Source: Komagataeibacter sp. FXV3
GTDB taxonomy: Bacteria; Pseudomonadota; Alphaproteobacteria; Acetobacterales; Acetobacteraceae
Length of the DNA: 56,811 nt
Assembly (NCBI RefSeq): GCF_015155755.1
Contig: NZ_VWPI01000022.1
Span: 1-56,811, forward strand
Reading direction: 5' to 3'
In this document: piece by piece, positions 24,882-33,550 of the stretch
Position numbering within the stretch: position 1 is the stretch's first letter
Layout of the letters: each line of letters starts with the position of its first letter
Notes under the pieces: generated by a model
The model's database searches: none
Told to the model about the DNA's origin: nothing
Seen by the model: the letters and a program-made list of their open reading frames with translations, nothing else
Position numbers and translations under genes: made by a program

Positions 24882-25799
24882 ATGCGGGATCTTAATGATT
24901 TCTACTATTTCGTGCAGGTTGTGCGTCACGGTGGCTTTTCTGCAGCCGCCAGGGCAACGGGGCTGCAGAAATCCCTGCTGAGCCGACGGATCCAGGGACT
25001 GGAGGACCATCTGCATACGCGGCTGATCCAGCGGTCCTCACGCCATTTCAAGGTTACGGAGACCGGAAACAGGTTTTATGAACATTGCATGGCCCTGCTT
25101 GAGGAAGCCGACCTTGCTGAACGCTCGGTCGCGGAACTGCAAAGCGAACCCTGTGGTGTGATCCGCCTGAGTTGCCCTGTGGCGCTGCTCAATTTCCAGT
25201 TCGGGGCACTGCTGGCCCGGTTCATGCAGCGATACCCGGCGGTTACGTTGCATCTTGAGAGTACCAATCGGCACGTGGACGTGCTTAAGGAAGGATTTGA
25301 CCTTGCCATTCGTGTGCGGTTTCCACCACTCGAGACCTCGGACCTTGTCATGCGCGTTTTCGATACAAGCACCCAATGTCTTGTCGCGGCCCCGGAACTT
25401 GTCAGGACGCCCCTGACATCGCCCGCCGACCTTGGTGCATTTGCCAGCATGGATTTCCATACCGCACCCGGTGCCCATTCCTGGATACTGGAAAGCCGGG
25501 ACGGGCAGACCGCCACCGTTTTCCATGAGCCGAGGTTCGTCACGGATGATATGGCAGTACTGCGCGAGGCCGCGCTGATCGGCAATGGTATCGTGCAACT
25601 CCCCACCACGATGGTGTGGAAGGACATCAGGGCCGGGCGCCTGATTTCCCTCCTGCCCAACTGGCATCCCCAGGCCGGGGTCGTTCACGCGGTCTTTCCA
25701 TCAAGACGGGGTATTGTTCCGGCTCTCCGGGCACTGCTCGATTTTCTGGCACATGAATGCGCGGTGCAGCGGCAGAGGATCGGCCGGGTAATCCAGTAA
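24882..25799 (+). CDS. LysR-type transcriptional regulator
   Basis: 305 residues from ATG 24882; MRDLNDFYYFVQVVRHGGFSAAARATG is the typical N-terminus of this branch and excludes the upstream start at 24846. The winged helix-turn-helix covers residues 1-60 (LLSRRIQGLEDHLHTRLIQR), then a linker helix and a periplasmic-binding-like effector domain (IRLSCPVALL.., TDDMAVLREAALIGNGIVQLP). It is divergent from pirin-ycaC-FMN reductase and is their likely regulator. The effector is unknown. A transposase remnant abuts the 3' end. Confidence 0.92.
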   Translation: MRDLNDFYYFVQVVRHGGFSAAARATGLQKSLLSRRIQGLEDHLHTRLIQRSSRHFKVTETGNRFYEHCMALLEEADLAERSVAELQSEPCGVIRLSCPVALLNFQFGALLARFMQRYPAVTLHLESTNRHVDVLKEGFDLAIRVRFPPLETSDLVMRVFDTSTQCLVAAPELVRTPLTSPADLGAFASMDFHTAPGAHSWILESRDGQTATVFHEPRFVTDDMAVLREAALIGNGIVQLPTTMVWKDIRAGRLISLLPNWHPQAGVVHAVFPSRRGIVPALRALLDFLAHECAVQRQRIGRVIQ

Positions 25800-25948
25800 G
25801 CGCAGGACTCATGGCCTTGAGCCAGACGATGACGCCTGCTGCGATATGGATTGCGGACATGCGGGTACGAACACGATGGTCATATTGTGCGGCAGGGGGA
25901 ACGCCATTGCAGGAAGATGGCGGAACGCATAGGTCACTCCGGACACCT
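25800..25948 (-). pseudogene. Decayed C-terminal end of an IS5-type transposase
   Basis: On the minus strand from 25890 the translation reads AQYDHRVRTRMSAIHIAAG then VIVWL. This matches the usual end of IS5-family transposases of acetic acid bacteria, of the form RYDRCAHTFMSAICIAATVIFWL (recalled, not searched). About 30 bases upstream, in another frame, is LQWRSP, resembling the LKDWRRI that normally precedes it, so a frameshift has occurred. No stop follows VIVWL and the frame runs on into the lysR gene on the opposite strand. Only this fragment survives. Confidence 0.5.
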
Positions 25949-25990
25949 GTTTGAAAACAGCATCACCAGAAACGTCCATCTTTTGCGGCG
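25949..25990 (-). repeat. Fragment of the dispersed repeat, copy j (decayed)
   Basis: CCTGTTTGAAAACAGCATC followed by ACCAGAAACGTCC resembles TTTGAAAAAAGCTTC followed by ACCAGAAACTTC in copy e. Only one half is present and it touches the transposase remnant. Confidence 0.4.
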
Positions 25991-26068
25991 GTCTCCGTGC
26001 TCTGGATCACAGTGTGGGGAGAAAATGTAATCTTCCCGAACTTATGTTAATATCTGGCGTTGGATACA

Positions 26069-26085
26069 TGTAGCAGGCCGCTACA
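26069..26085. promoter_or_regulatory. Inverted repeat upstream of the 26146 gene
   Basis: TGTAGC (26069-26074) and GCTACA (26080-26085) form a perfect 6-base dyad around AGGCC, 60 bases before the start of the small gene. It could be an operator or a leader hairpin. Confidence 0.3.
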
Positions 26086-26145
26086 GCGTTCCCACATACC
26101 TCGTGACAGTTCCAGTACCCACCATGCAGATGCAGGGAGATGGAC

Positions 26146-26376
26146 ATGACGAAGTCAGATTACACCGTGAATAATCAGGAACTTGAGACGCGGGCGATCA
26201 GCCTGTGGAACAAGCAGCATCCCGACCGCCCATGGCGGCGGTTAAGTAACCTGCACCGCTATCGCCGGGCCACGCATGCGCTGCAGGGCATCCCGGCCTT
26301 TCCTGAAGAACAGGCGCAGTTCCGGTTTCTTGCATCGCATGGCATGGGTCTTTCACAGGACAGGGACTGCATGTAA
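26146..26376 (+). CDS. Small hypothetical protein (76 residues)
   Basis: Start ATG 26146 is chosen because GGGAG at 26134-26138 is 7 bases away; the in-frame ATG at 26140 is too close. The protein is basic and Trp/Arg-rich (ISLWNKQHPDRPWRRLSNLHRYRRATHAL), with no signal peptide or membrane span. The His/Arg-rich helix could contact nucleic acid, but that is a guess. No family recognised. Confidence 0.55.
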   Translation: MTKSDYTVNNQELETRAISLWNKQHPDRPWRRLSNLHRYRRATHALQGIPAFPEEQAQFRFLASHGMGLSQDRDCM

Positions 26377-26479
26377 CCCCATGGCGGGCAGGGGGCATGT
26401 CTATATGCACCTGTCCGGCCATAGTGGATCGTAACGATATGGGGTGGGGGCAGTCATGCACCCACCCGTTTTCATATGC

Positions 26480-26785
26480 TCAGTGCAGGGCTGATGGACT
26501 GCGCAGGGTCTGGTGATTGCTGGACATGCCGGGGTGGTCCGGGCTTTTGTTGCCCGCAGGCTGTTTTGTCAAGGGTTGATCGGGGGGCTGTTGCTGCCGG
26601 GCCGGGTCAACCTGTTCCGGCAATGGTTCCGTCTTGCGGGAATAAGGCTGTGCCCGTTCGATCGAGGATGGCGAATTGCCACCTGGCTGGCTTACGTTCC
26701 TGTCCTGTGGGTGCTGCTGCGCCATGGCGGTCGGGGTGATGGCCAGAGGCAGGCACAGCACGAGTATTGCAGGAAAATATCGCAT
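26480..26785 (-). CDS. Secreted Pro/Gln-rich small protein
   Basis: 101 residues from ATG 26785. MRYFPAILVLCLPLAITPTAMAQQ is a Sec signal peptide with AMA-QQ cleavage. The mature 78 residues are rich in Pro, Gln and Ser (RQQQPPDQPLTKQPAGNKSPDHPG) and look disordered. AGGGAC lies 10 bases upstream of the start. The frame extends a further 24 codons upstream without a signal. No family recognised; likely periplasmic. It is convergent with the 26146 gene across about 100 bases. Confidence 0.6.
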   Translation of the reverse strand: MRYFPAILVLCLPLAITPTAMAQQHPQDRNVSQPGGNSPSSIERAQPYSRKTEPLPEQVDPARQQQPPDQPLTKQPAGNKSPDHPGMSSNHQTLRSPSALH

Positions 26786-27114
26786 CGCGTCATGTCCCTG
26801 AAGATATCTGGAGGGAAGGGCGAAAAAACCGCCATTCTCATCTGCTTTCCTGTCCATAGCGTGCAGGCATATGAACAGTTTCAGACCGCAGGGTGTTTTA
26901 TTTTCATTTTTACTGACAACGTATTTGCGTCATTCCGTTCTGTGCAGAAATAATCTGAAACTTCAATAAAGGTAGAATGTTATAACCCGGATTGCCAGGG
27001 GGCAGCTGCGATGCCGGGCCGATCAGGTAAACGCCAGAGCGTACATGAAATGCACATGACAGAAGTGTGCATGTTTGTGCGGTCATGACGCATGCAATGA
27101 ACAGGAGTGCGCAC
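26786..27114. other. Intergenic region between two divergent genes
   Basis: About 330 bases with no supported gene. The middle (26890-26990) is AT-rich, with TGTTTTATTTTCATTTTTACTG and CTTCAATAAAGG-type words, and probably holds the promoters of the secreted-protein gene (minus) and the glycosyltransferase gene (plus). Confidence 0.4.
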
Positions 27115-27969
27115 ATGCCGAAGAGAAACTCTGTCCAGGCGGACTTTTTTAATTCGGATTTCTGTCAGCATAAGAATTTCTGGCAGAAACGTAAGGTCTC
27201 CGTCCTGACTGACATGCTGTTTGATATTCATAACACGAAATTCGCCGTGCAGGTCAGGCGTATTGCGACACGCCACCCGATACGCAAGGTGCTTGTTACA
27301 TCCGTACAGGTTCCCAGACGTAACAGGAAACTTGACAAGGTATTCAACCGGTTCCGGAATACACGACATACCGTTGACTTTGCCCCGGTCCGCATGGTGC
27401 ATGGCCGGGGCAAGTTCGGTAATATCAATACTGCCCTGTCAAAGATAAACCTGCCTGATTATGACTGGATCGTGGTAACGGATGATGATGTGAACCTGCC
27501 CCACCGGTTTCTGGACATGTTCATTCCATTGTGTGAAATCATGAACCTGAAGATATCACAGCCCGCGCACCGGTATCATTCCTATACATCCTTTACTTTC
27601 AATTACAGGAAATGGAACAGTATTGGCCGCGTAACACGGTATGTGGAAGATGGCCCCGTTACGGCATTCCACCGGGACGCCATGGCTTACCTGTTTCCTT
27701 TTCCCGAATTGCGCTGGGCATGGGCGACTGATATCGCATTCTGTGATGAGGCCCACCGCAACCGTCATAATGTCGGTATTGTCGATTATACGGCCATTGA
27801 ACATCTCAAGCCCGCCGGGCAGGATTATCCCGTAACGGAAGCCATGGCCGAGGCCCGCACCTTCCTGGCGCGCCGGTCATTGCAGCCTGACCGGCTTGAC
27901 CTGTTCCGTGATACGGAAATACTCCGTCATATCGGTAACGGATGCCTGACATATGACGTCATGGTGTAA
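27115..27969 (+). CDS. Putative GT-A-fold glycosyltransferase-like protein
   Basis: 284 residues from ATG 27115, preceded by CAGGAG at a good distance. The region PVRMVHGRGKFGNINTAL then YDWIVVTDDDVNLPHRFLDMF resembles a nucleotide-sugar transferase: a strand ending in a DDD triplet (Asp123-125) that would bind the metal-nucleotide. GPVTAFHRDAMAYLFPFPELRWAWATDIAFC fits the acceptor-side half with a WAWATD motif. No signal peptide or membrane span. I cannot place it in a numbered GT family; a DUF707-like protein is possible. It stands alone, so there is no pathway context. The composition is slightly less GC-rich than its neighbours. Confidence 0.6.
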   Translation: MPKRNSVQADFFNSDFCQHKNFWQKRKVSVLTDMLFDIHNTKFAVQVRRIATRHPIRKVLVTSVQVPRRNRKLDKVFNRFRNTRHTVDFAPVRMVHGRGKFGNINTALSKINLPDYDWIVVTDDDVNLPHRFLDMFIPLCEIMNLKISQPAHRYHSYTSFTFNYRKWNSIGRVTRYVEDGPVTAFHRDAMAYLFPFPELRWAWATDIAFCDEAHRNRHNVGIVDYTAIEHLKPAGQDYPVTEAMAEARTFLARRSLQPDRLDLFRDTEILRHIGNGCLTYDVMV

Positions 27970-28088
27970 GGGGGCATACCCCCTGCATTGCCAGTCAATA
28001 CTGGTCGTTTTGATGAATTCCCTTTATGGCAATCCGCACGGGATGACCAGGCGGCAATGGCATCCATAGTTTTTGCGAAGGATTGACC

Positions 28089-28397
28089 ATGCCCCCATCG
28101 TATGATGATGCACTGTCCCCTGCCGAACGGGCGCAACTGGGCGTTCATATCTGGCATAATGCCTTTTGCGCCGCCCTGCTGGATATGGACACGGCGCAGC
28201 GCCGGACCCTGCTGGCACGGCTGGAACAGCTGGGGCAGACAATAGAGCAGGGCAAGGATACACCCAGCCGCGTCAATACCCCCGCCGCGCGCGATCATGC
28301 CCTGAATCTGGTCCGGCAGGCGATAGGGGAGACGGAAAACCGTGTCCCCCCATTGCGTGTGCCCGTGTGGTGTCGGGATGTCCCTGATTGTGACTGA
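28089..28397 (+). CDS. Hypothetical protein (102 residues)
   Basis: ATG 28089 follows AAGGA with 8-base spacing; a TTG two codons upstream is a weaker option. The sequence is largely helical and amphipathic (MDTAQRRTLLARLEQLGQTIEQ) with two Cys near each end (HNAFCAALL, VWCRDVPDCD). No signal or membrane segment. No family recognised. Followed after 94 bases by another orphan gene on the same strand. Confidence 0.55.
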   Translation: MPPSYDDALSPAERAQLGVHIWHNAFCAALLDMDTAQRRTLLARLEQLGQTIEQGKDTPSRVNTPAARDHALNLVRQAIGETENRVPPLRVPVWCRDVPDCD

Positions 28398-28491
28398 TCG
28401 TGCATAAGCGTCTTTTCCTTGTTGCTGATTGTCTGCGGGCCGCAACTGGCCCAGTTTGACATTGTAATCATGATGGAAAAGAGGATTTGAC

Positions 28492-28959
28492 GTGATCGAC
28501 CGTGACCTGCAGGGGATGATGCTGCATCGCATGGCCGCCAATGGCGGGGCGGCCAGTCTGGCGCCCGAGCACGATGCGGATGCCGAACGCTGGGCCCGAA
28601 ACCTGCTTGATCTGGAATTGCAGGGGCTGAGCAAGGGGGGTGTCAGCATTACCCCTGACGGATTGCGGATTACGGGGGATAGCACTCTTACCAATGCAGG
28701 GCGTGCATATCTGGACCGTCCGGATGACATGCATGTGGTGCTGGATGGTCCTGATACCGTAAAGGCCCTGCATCAACGTATTGCTGGCGATCCCGACCTG
28801 TCGGACACGGAACGCCACGACCTTGCCCGCTCACTTGATGACATGCACCCGCTGACGCTGAAAGCCTTCGGTCAGGAACTGCTGGAACGCGCGGTATCAC
28901 ACGGGTCGGATACGGTATCCCTATTGAAAAAACACACGGCCCCCAGGGATAAGCCGTAA
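28492..28959 (+). CDS. Hypothetical protein with winged-helix-like middle
   Basis: 155 residues from GTG 28492, preceded by AAGAGGA. Residues about 31-75 (AERWARNLLDLELQGLSKGG then VSITPDGLRITGDSTLTNAG) have the helix-helix-wing pattern of a winged helix domain ending in AGRAYLDR. The C-terminal half is helical and acidic. A DNA-binding role is only a suggestion. An AT-rich gap follows. Confidence 0.5.
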   Translation: MIDRDLQGMMLHRMAANGGAASLAPEHDADAERWARNLLDLELQGLSKGGVSITPDGLRITGDSTLTNAGRAYLDRPDDMHVVLDGPDTVKALHQRIAGDPDLSDTERHDLARSLDDMHPLTLKAFGQELLERAVSHGSDTVSLLKKHTAPRDKP

Positions 28960-29270
28960 GTCCGGTCGCCGTGCATGCTGGCCCGCATATGATATTATTT
29001 ATTCCAAAAACAAATATAAGAAAAAATGTATATAAAATTAAAAATAAGTCTTATTTCAATAAAAATTAATTATGGCAAATAAAAATCCGTTGCCGCAAGT
29101 AAATTGCAAAAAGGTAGACGGTTTCTTGCATATCAGCTCGGCTTCCCTGTCTCTGCGCTTTTACAGCCATCTCTGCAATAACGCAGGGTGATTGCCTGAA
29201 ATGGGAAATTATCGTGCCATTTTTACATGGCAGATATTCATGATCAGGCAGCCGGGATGGAAGGGGAACA
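28960..29270. other. AT-rich intergenic island
   Basis: From about 28985 to 29100 the sequence is strongly AT-rich (runs such as TATATAAAATTAAAAATAAG), a sharp break from the GC-rich surroundings, with no frame of interest. Such tracts in high-GC genomes are often curved promoters bound by nucleoid proteins, or scars of foreign DNA. The mscS gene starts at 29271. Confidence 0.6.
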
Positions 29271-31706
29271 ATGCGGCACTTAACCTATACTTGCCAACGG
29301 GGCGGCAAAGGCCATTCCCTGCCGGGGTTCTGGCGGGTTGCCGTTCTGGGGTTTGTCGCAATGTGCCTGCTGGCCATGCCGGGACAGGGCCATGCCGCCG
29401 ATACGGATGCGGCGCAGGGCATGAGCCGTGAGCAGGCGCAGCAGGTACTGGCCGTCATGAACGACCCCGCAAAACGGGCCGAGTTCACCAACACCCTGTC
29501 GGCTATCGCATCCCGGCTTCCTTCCGCCCCCGCCGCGCCTGCCGCTGCCCCCAGACCCGCCGCCACGGATGCCCTGTCGGTCGAACCCGATACGCTGGGC
29601 AGTGACCTGGTGCAGGACATGGGAAGCCTGCGTGGCCGCCTGATCGTGCAGGCCCAGCATTTTGTCGCCCTGTTTGGCGACCTGGTGTTTGTGGCGCACT
29701 GGACCCATACCATTTTTGCCGATCCGCAATCGCGGATGATCCTGTTTGACGCCATGGGGCGGGCGACCCTGATCCTGCTGCTGGCGCTGGCGGCGGAACA
29801 TGGTTTTTCCCTGTTGCTGCGCAAGCCGCTGCTCAAGGTCACCGAACGGGCGGTCGCGACCGAACGCCGCCTGAACCTGCCTGACGCCACGGCCACCGCG
29901 GCACCCCCCCCGGCCGGGGCGACAGCGCAGGACAAGGATGACGCGCAGGCCCGGCAGGGCGACATACAGGCCCAGCACGCGACACTGCGCCTGCTGACCC
30001 GTGTGCCGTATTCACTCATGCACCTGCTGATCAAGCTGCTGCCGGTGGGGCTGTTTTTCGCACTTGGCACCTGTTTTGCCTATCTGCTGACCACCACGCA
30101 TCAGGCCATGCTGGTCACGCTTACGCTTACGAATGCCTATGTGGTCGCCCGCGTGGTCTATCTGTTGATGGAAACGCTGTTCGTGCCGCATTCGCCCGCC
30201 ATCCGGCTATGCAGCGCCAGTGACCAGACGGCCTTCATGGTTACGCACTGGCTCAACTTCCTTGTTGCCGCACCGTCGGTTGTGGTCTGCCTGTCCACGC
30301 TGGGTGGCGTGTTTGACATGCCCGCACGCGGGACAGAGGCGATCATCCGTTCCGTCGTGCTGATCGAGCACGTGCTGGTCGCCATTTTCACATGGCGCGT
30401 GCGCATGCATGTCGCGCTGGCCCTGCAGCCACCCGCACGCCTGCGCACGCAGCCATTCTGGATGTTTCTGGGGCGACTGGTCTACCTGTGGTGGGTGCCG
30501 GCCATGTTCTTCAACTTCGCGTTGTGGCTGATCTGGGCAACCCATATCCAGGGCGGTTATGCATGGATCATCCGTACCGTCATCCTGACGACGGCTGTCG
30601 TGATCCTGTCGCGGGTGCTGTCGGTCCTGATCTTCAACCTGCAGAACCGGCTGTTCCATGTCTCCCCCGCGATGGAAGCGCGTTATCCCGGCCTGCAGGC
30701 ACGGGTGAACTATTATTACCCGGTCTCGCGCAAAATCCTGTCCTTCCTCATGTTCTTTGCCTCCGCCATGCTGTTCCTGCAGGCGCTTGGGCTGCCCGCC
30801 ATCCACTTCCTGTTCCATGGCAGGCTGGGGCCGAAGATCATTGGCGCGATGCTGTCCGTTCTGGTTGCCTATACGGTCGCCATTTTCATATGGGAAGCTG
30901 CCAACGCCGCCCTGCAGGGGCAGATTACCCGCTTCGAGAATTCATCCCAGACCGGGCGGGCCAGCCGGCTGCGCACTGTCCTGCCCATTATCAAGACCGT
31001 GCTGCTGGCGCTGATCATCATTATCGTGGCGGTTACCACACTGTCGCAGATCGGGATCAATGTGGCCCCCCTGCTGACCGGTGCGGGGATCATGGGTGCG
31101 GCCATCGCCTTTGGCGCGCAGAGTCTGGTCAAGGATTTCATCACCGGCTTCTTCATGCTGGTGGAAAACGCCATTCAGGTGGGCGACTGGGTGACCGCCG
31201 GTGGCGTATCCGGCACCGTCGAACACCTGTCGATCCGGACCCTGCGGCTGCGTTCGGTCAATGGCGACCTGCATATCATCCCGTTTTCGGAAGTGTCGTC
31301 CATCGCCAATACATCGCGTGACTATAACCTTGTCGTGGTTGATTTCATGATCGACCTCAGCCAGGACACGAAACAGCTTTGCGCCATCCTGCACGAGGAA
31401 CTGGAACTGATGCGCAAGACGCCCCGTTACGGGCACCTCATCATGTCCGAATTCGCGTTCCTTGGTATTGAACAGGCAGATGGCAATGGCGCGCGTTTCC
31501 TTGGCTCGGTCCGCACCACGCCTGGGTCAAAATGGACGGTCTATCGCGAATATTACGCCCGTCTGGCCGTGCGCATGAATAATGAAGGCATCAAGTTCCC
31601 GGTTCCCAGCTTCCTTAACCTGCTGGACAATGGCCCGGGGGCGGATGGCCTGAAGGTAACGGCAGCCGTTCCCCCCACGACAGGGACGCACGCGCCACAG
31701 GCCTGA
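29271..31706 (+). CDS. Large MscS-family mechanosensitive channel
   Basis: 811 residues from ATG 29271 (AAGGGGAACA upstream). A signal peptide ends near residue 42 (MPGQGHAADT). A helical periplasmic part and about 9-10 membrane helices follow between 120 and 620. The MscS core is at about 590-690: the pore helix LLTGAGIMGAAIAFGAQSLVKDFITG has the Gly/Ala packing pattern of MscS TM3, then the beta-domain VENAIQVGDWVTAGGVSGTVEHLSIRTLRLRSVNG. Like MscK or YbdG it is an oversized relative of the 286-residue MscS. It releases solutes on osmotic downshock. Convergent with mntH across repeat copy c. Confidence 0.92.
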   Translation: MRHLTYTCQRGGKGHSLPGFWRVAVLGFVAMCLLAMPGQGHAADTDAAQGMSREQAQQVLAVMNDPAKRAEFTNTLSAIASRLPSAPAAPAAAPRPAATDALSVEPDTLGSDLVQDMGSLRGRLIVQAQHFVALFGDLVFVAHWTHTIFADPQSRMILFDAMGRATLILLLALAAEHGFSLLLRKPLLKVTERAVATERRLNLPDATATAAPPPAGATAQDKDDAQARQGDIQAQHATLRLLTRVPYSLMHLLIKLLPVGLFFALGTCFAYLLTTTHQAMLVTLTLTNAYVVARVVYLLMETLFVPHSPAIRLCSASDQTAFMVTHWLNFLVAAPSVVVCLSTLGGVFDMPARGTEAIIRSVVLIEHVLVAIFTWRVRMHVALALQPPARLRTQPFWMFLGRLVYLWWVPAMFFNFALWLIWATHIQGGYAWIIRTVILTTAVVILSRVLSVLIFNLQNRLFHVSPAMEARYPGLQARVNYYYPVSRKILSFLMFFASAMLFLQALGLPAIHFLFHGRLGPKIIGAMLSVLVAYTVAIFIWEAANAALQGQITRFENSSQTGRASRLRTVLPIIKTVLLALIIIIVAVTTLSQIGINVAPLLTGAGIMGAAIAFGAQSLVKDFITGFFMLVENAIQVGDWVTAGGVSGTVEHLSIRTLRLRSVNGDLHIIPFSEVSSIANTSRDYNLVVVDFMIDLSQDTKQLCAILHEELELMRKTPRYGHLIMSEFAFLGIEQADGNGARFLGSVRTTPGSKWTVYREYYARLAVRMNNEGIKFPVPSFLNLLDNGPGADGLKVTAAVPPTTGTHAPQA

Positions 31707-31710
31707 TCCC

Positions 31711-31812
31711 CTATAAGAAAGTTTTTGGTGAAGCTTTTTTTAAAGCGTGGAAAGAACGCCGCCTTTTTGGGAAAGGGCGGCACCCCAAGACCTTTGTAAT
31801 TTTTATCAATGA
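31711..31812 (+). repeat. Dispersed two-hairpin repeat, copy c (forward core)
   Basis: ATAAGAAAGTTTTTGGTG, AAGCTTTTTTTAAAGCG, then CGCCGCCTTTTTGG with GAAAGGGCGGC, and TTTTTATCAATGAG. The outer ends are missing. It fills the space between the convergent mscS-like and mntH genes and could terminate both. Confidence 0.85.
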
Positions 31813-31816
31813 GTTA

Positions 31817-33196
31817 TTACGCCGGGAAAACCGTATCGTACAGCAGCTTGAAATTCAGCACCAGAATGATGGCCGCTACCAGCCACGACAACAGGGCGAA
31901 CGGGCGGGAAATAACGAATTCCCCCATTTTCTGCCGGTCGGATACAAACATCACCAGCGGGATCACGGCAAAGGGTAATTGCAGTGACAGGATCACCTGA
32001 CTGGCCAGCAGCAGTTGTCCCACGCCCCTGTCACCATACAGGGCCGTAACAATCACAACCGGGACAATGGCCAGCCCACGTGTCAGCAGCCGTCGCGCCC
32101 AATGGGGAATGCGCAGCCGCAGGAACCCCTCCATGATGATCTGTCCAGCCAGCGTGCCGGTAATGGTTGAATTGGTGCCCGCCGCCAGCAGGGCAACCGC
32201 AAACAGGGTGGAGGCAATGCCAAGCCCCAGTATGGGGGACAGCAGGCGGTACGCATCCTCCAGTTCCGCGACATCCTGGTGACCGGTGGTATGGAAGGCG
32301 GCTGCCGCGACAATCAAGATAGCGGCATTGATGAACAGCGCCAGCATCAACGCAAGGGTGCTGTCCCATGTGGCCCAGCGTATGGCATCCCGCCGTCCCG
32401 GCACGGTGCGGGGAAAAGCGCGTGTCTGCACGATGGAAGAATGCAGGTACAGGTTATGTGGCATGACCGTCGCCCCGATAATGCCAATGGCGATATACAG
32501 CATCTGGCTGTTGGCCACGATCCGGGGGGAGGGCACAAACCCCTTCAGTAAGGCCATGATGGGGGGCTGTGCCGCCACGACCTGCACGGCAAAGCATAGG
32601 GCAATGATGCTGAGCAGCCCGATAATGAAGGCTTCAAGGTAACGGAAACCCCGGTTCATCAGGAACAGCACAAGAAAGGCGTCCAGCACGGAAATCAGGG
32701 CGCCCACCAGCAGGGGCATGCCGAACAGCAGTTGCAGCGCGACTGCCGTACCGATGACTTCCGCCAGATCGCAGGCGATGATGGCCAGTTCACAGGCCAG
32801 CCACAGGATAATGTTCACAACCGGTGGAAAATGATCGCGACAGGCCTGTGCCAGGTCACGCCCGGTGGCGATGCCCAGCCGTGCCGACAGCGATTGCAAT
32901 ATGATCGCCATGAAGTTCGACAGCCCGATGACAGACAGCAGCGTATAACCGAACTGCGCACCACCCTGCAGGTCGGTTGCCCAGTTGCCGGGGTCCATGT
33001 ACCCGACCGAAACCATATAGCCCGGCCCCACGAACGCCATGAACCGGCGCAGCCATGATGCCCCCGCATCCGGTACCCGCACGCTGGCGAAGGCTTCGGG
33101 CAAGCTGTTGGTTTCAGGCTCCCCCGGTCGGGCGAAACGCCATGCTGCGGTGGGGGCAGGGGGCGAGGCAGGCGGTCTTGCTGGCGTCATGGGCAT
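31817..33196 (-). CDS. mntH: Nramp-family Mn(II)/proton symporter
   Basis: 459 residues from ATG 33196, with GGGGGAT (33206-33212) 9 bases upstream; a TTG at 33202 is too close to that site. The N-terminal 45 residues are Pro/Ala-rich and cytoplasmic, followed by eleven membrane helices. Nramp metal-site motifs are present: helix 1 with [15 protein letters not shown] (Asp, Asn) and helix 6 with [11 protein letters not shown] (Met replacing Ala, His). It imports manganese (and ferrous iron) with protons across the inner membrane. A strong palindrome lies 24 bases upstream of the start and is the likely manganese or iron operator. Confidence 0.95.
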   Translation of the reverse strand: MPMTPARPPASPPAPTAAWRFARPGEPETNSLPEAFASVRVPDAGASWLRRFMAFVGPGYMVSVGYMDPGNWATDLQGGAQFGYTLLSVIGLSNFMAIILQSLSARLGIATGRDLAQACRDHFPPVVNIILWLACELAIIACDLAEVIGTAVALQLLFGMPLLVGALISVLDAFLVLFLMNRGFRYLEAFIIGLLSIIALCFAVQVVAAQPPIMALLKGFVPSPRIVANSQMLYIAIGIIGATVMPHNLYLHSSIVQTRAFPRTVPGRRDAIRWATWDSTLALMLALFINAAILIVAAAAFHTTGHQDVAELEDAYRLLSPILGLGIASTLFAVALLAAGTNSTITGTLAGQIIMEGFLRLRIPHWARRLLTRGLAIVPVVIVTALYGDRGVGQLLLASQVILSLQLPFAVIPLVMFVSDRQKMGEFVISRPFALLSWLVAAIILVLNFKLLYDTVFPA

Positions 33197-33219
33197 ACTC
33201 AATCGTATCCCCCATAAAT

Positions 33220-33240
33220 ATGCAATATGCTATATTGCAT
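33220..33240. promoter_or_regulatory. Perfect palindrome upstream of mntH (probable metal-regulator operator)
   Basis: Two 9-base arms, ATGCAATAT and ATATTGCAT, flank GCT, 24 bases before the mntH start. TGCAA/TTGCA half sites are, as I recall, also a feature of alphaproteobacterial Mur (Fur-family manganese regulator) boxes. The right part, ATGCTATATTGCATGGC, recurs exactly upstream of the CNNM transporter gene at 36253-36269. Confidence 0.65.
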
Positions 33241-33397
33241 GGCATAAGGAAATCTTATCAGCATATGCCATGACATGCAGGCATAATGTATGAAGTATAA
33301 AATCATGGAAAAGTTCTGGTGAGGCATCCATAAATAAATATTCATGAAAATCCGTGATTTTGAAAAATGTTTAAAAAATAAAATATTTCCAGAAGAA

Positions 33398-33530
33398 TAA
33401 TAAAAGCTTTAGGTGCCGCCTTTTTTTAAAGGCGGCATCCCGTGGCGCTTGTTGAAAAAAACTTCACCAAAAACTTTCTTATGATTGCAGGATATTACTG
33501 ATCCGGTTTTTTGAACGGCCTCCAGAATGA
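33398..33530 (-). repeat. Dispersed two-hairpin repeat, copy d (reverse)
   Basis: Contains GGTGCCGCCTTTTTTTAAAGGCGGC, then GAAAAAAACTTCACC, AAAAACTTTCTTATGATTGC and an outer end TTTTTTGAACGGCCTCC, the complement of a GAGGCCGTTCAAAAA terminus. It lies downstream of the acyl-CoA-dehydrogenase-like gene (minus strand) and upstream of mntH. Confidence 0.75.
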
Positions 33531-33550
33531 AGGTAGCAGCATAGTGATGG

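Noticed and set aside
30392-31321. 309-codon plus-strand frame within the MscS-like gene
   Set aside because: Out of frame with the channel gene, whose hydrophobic helices and MscS motifs are plainly the coding frame.
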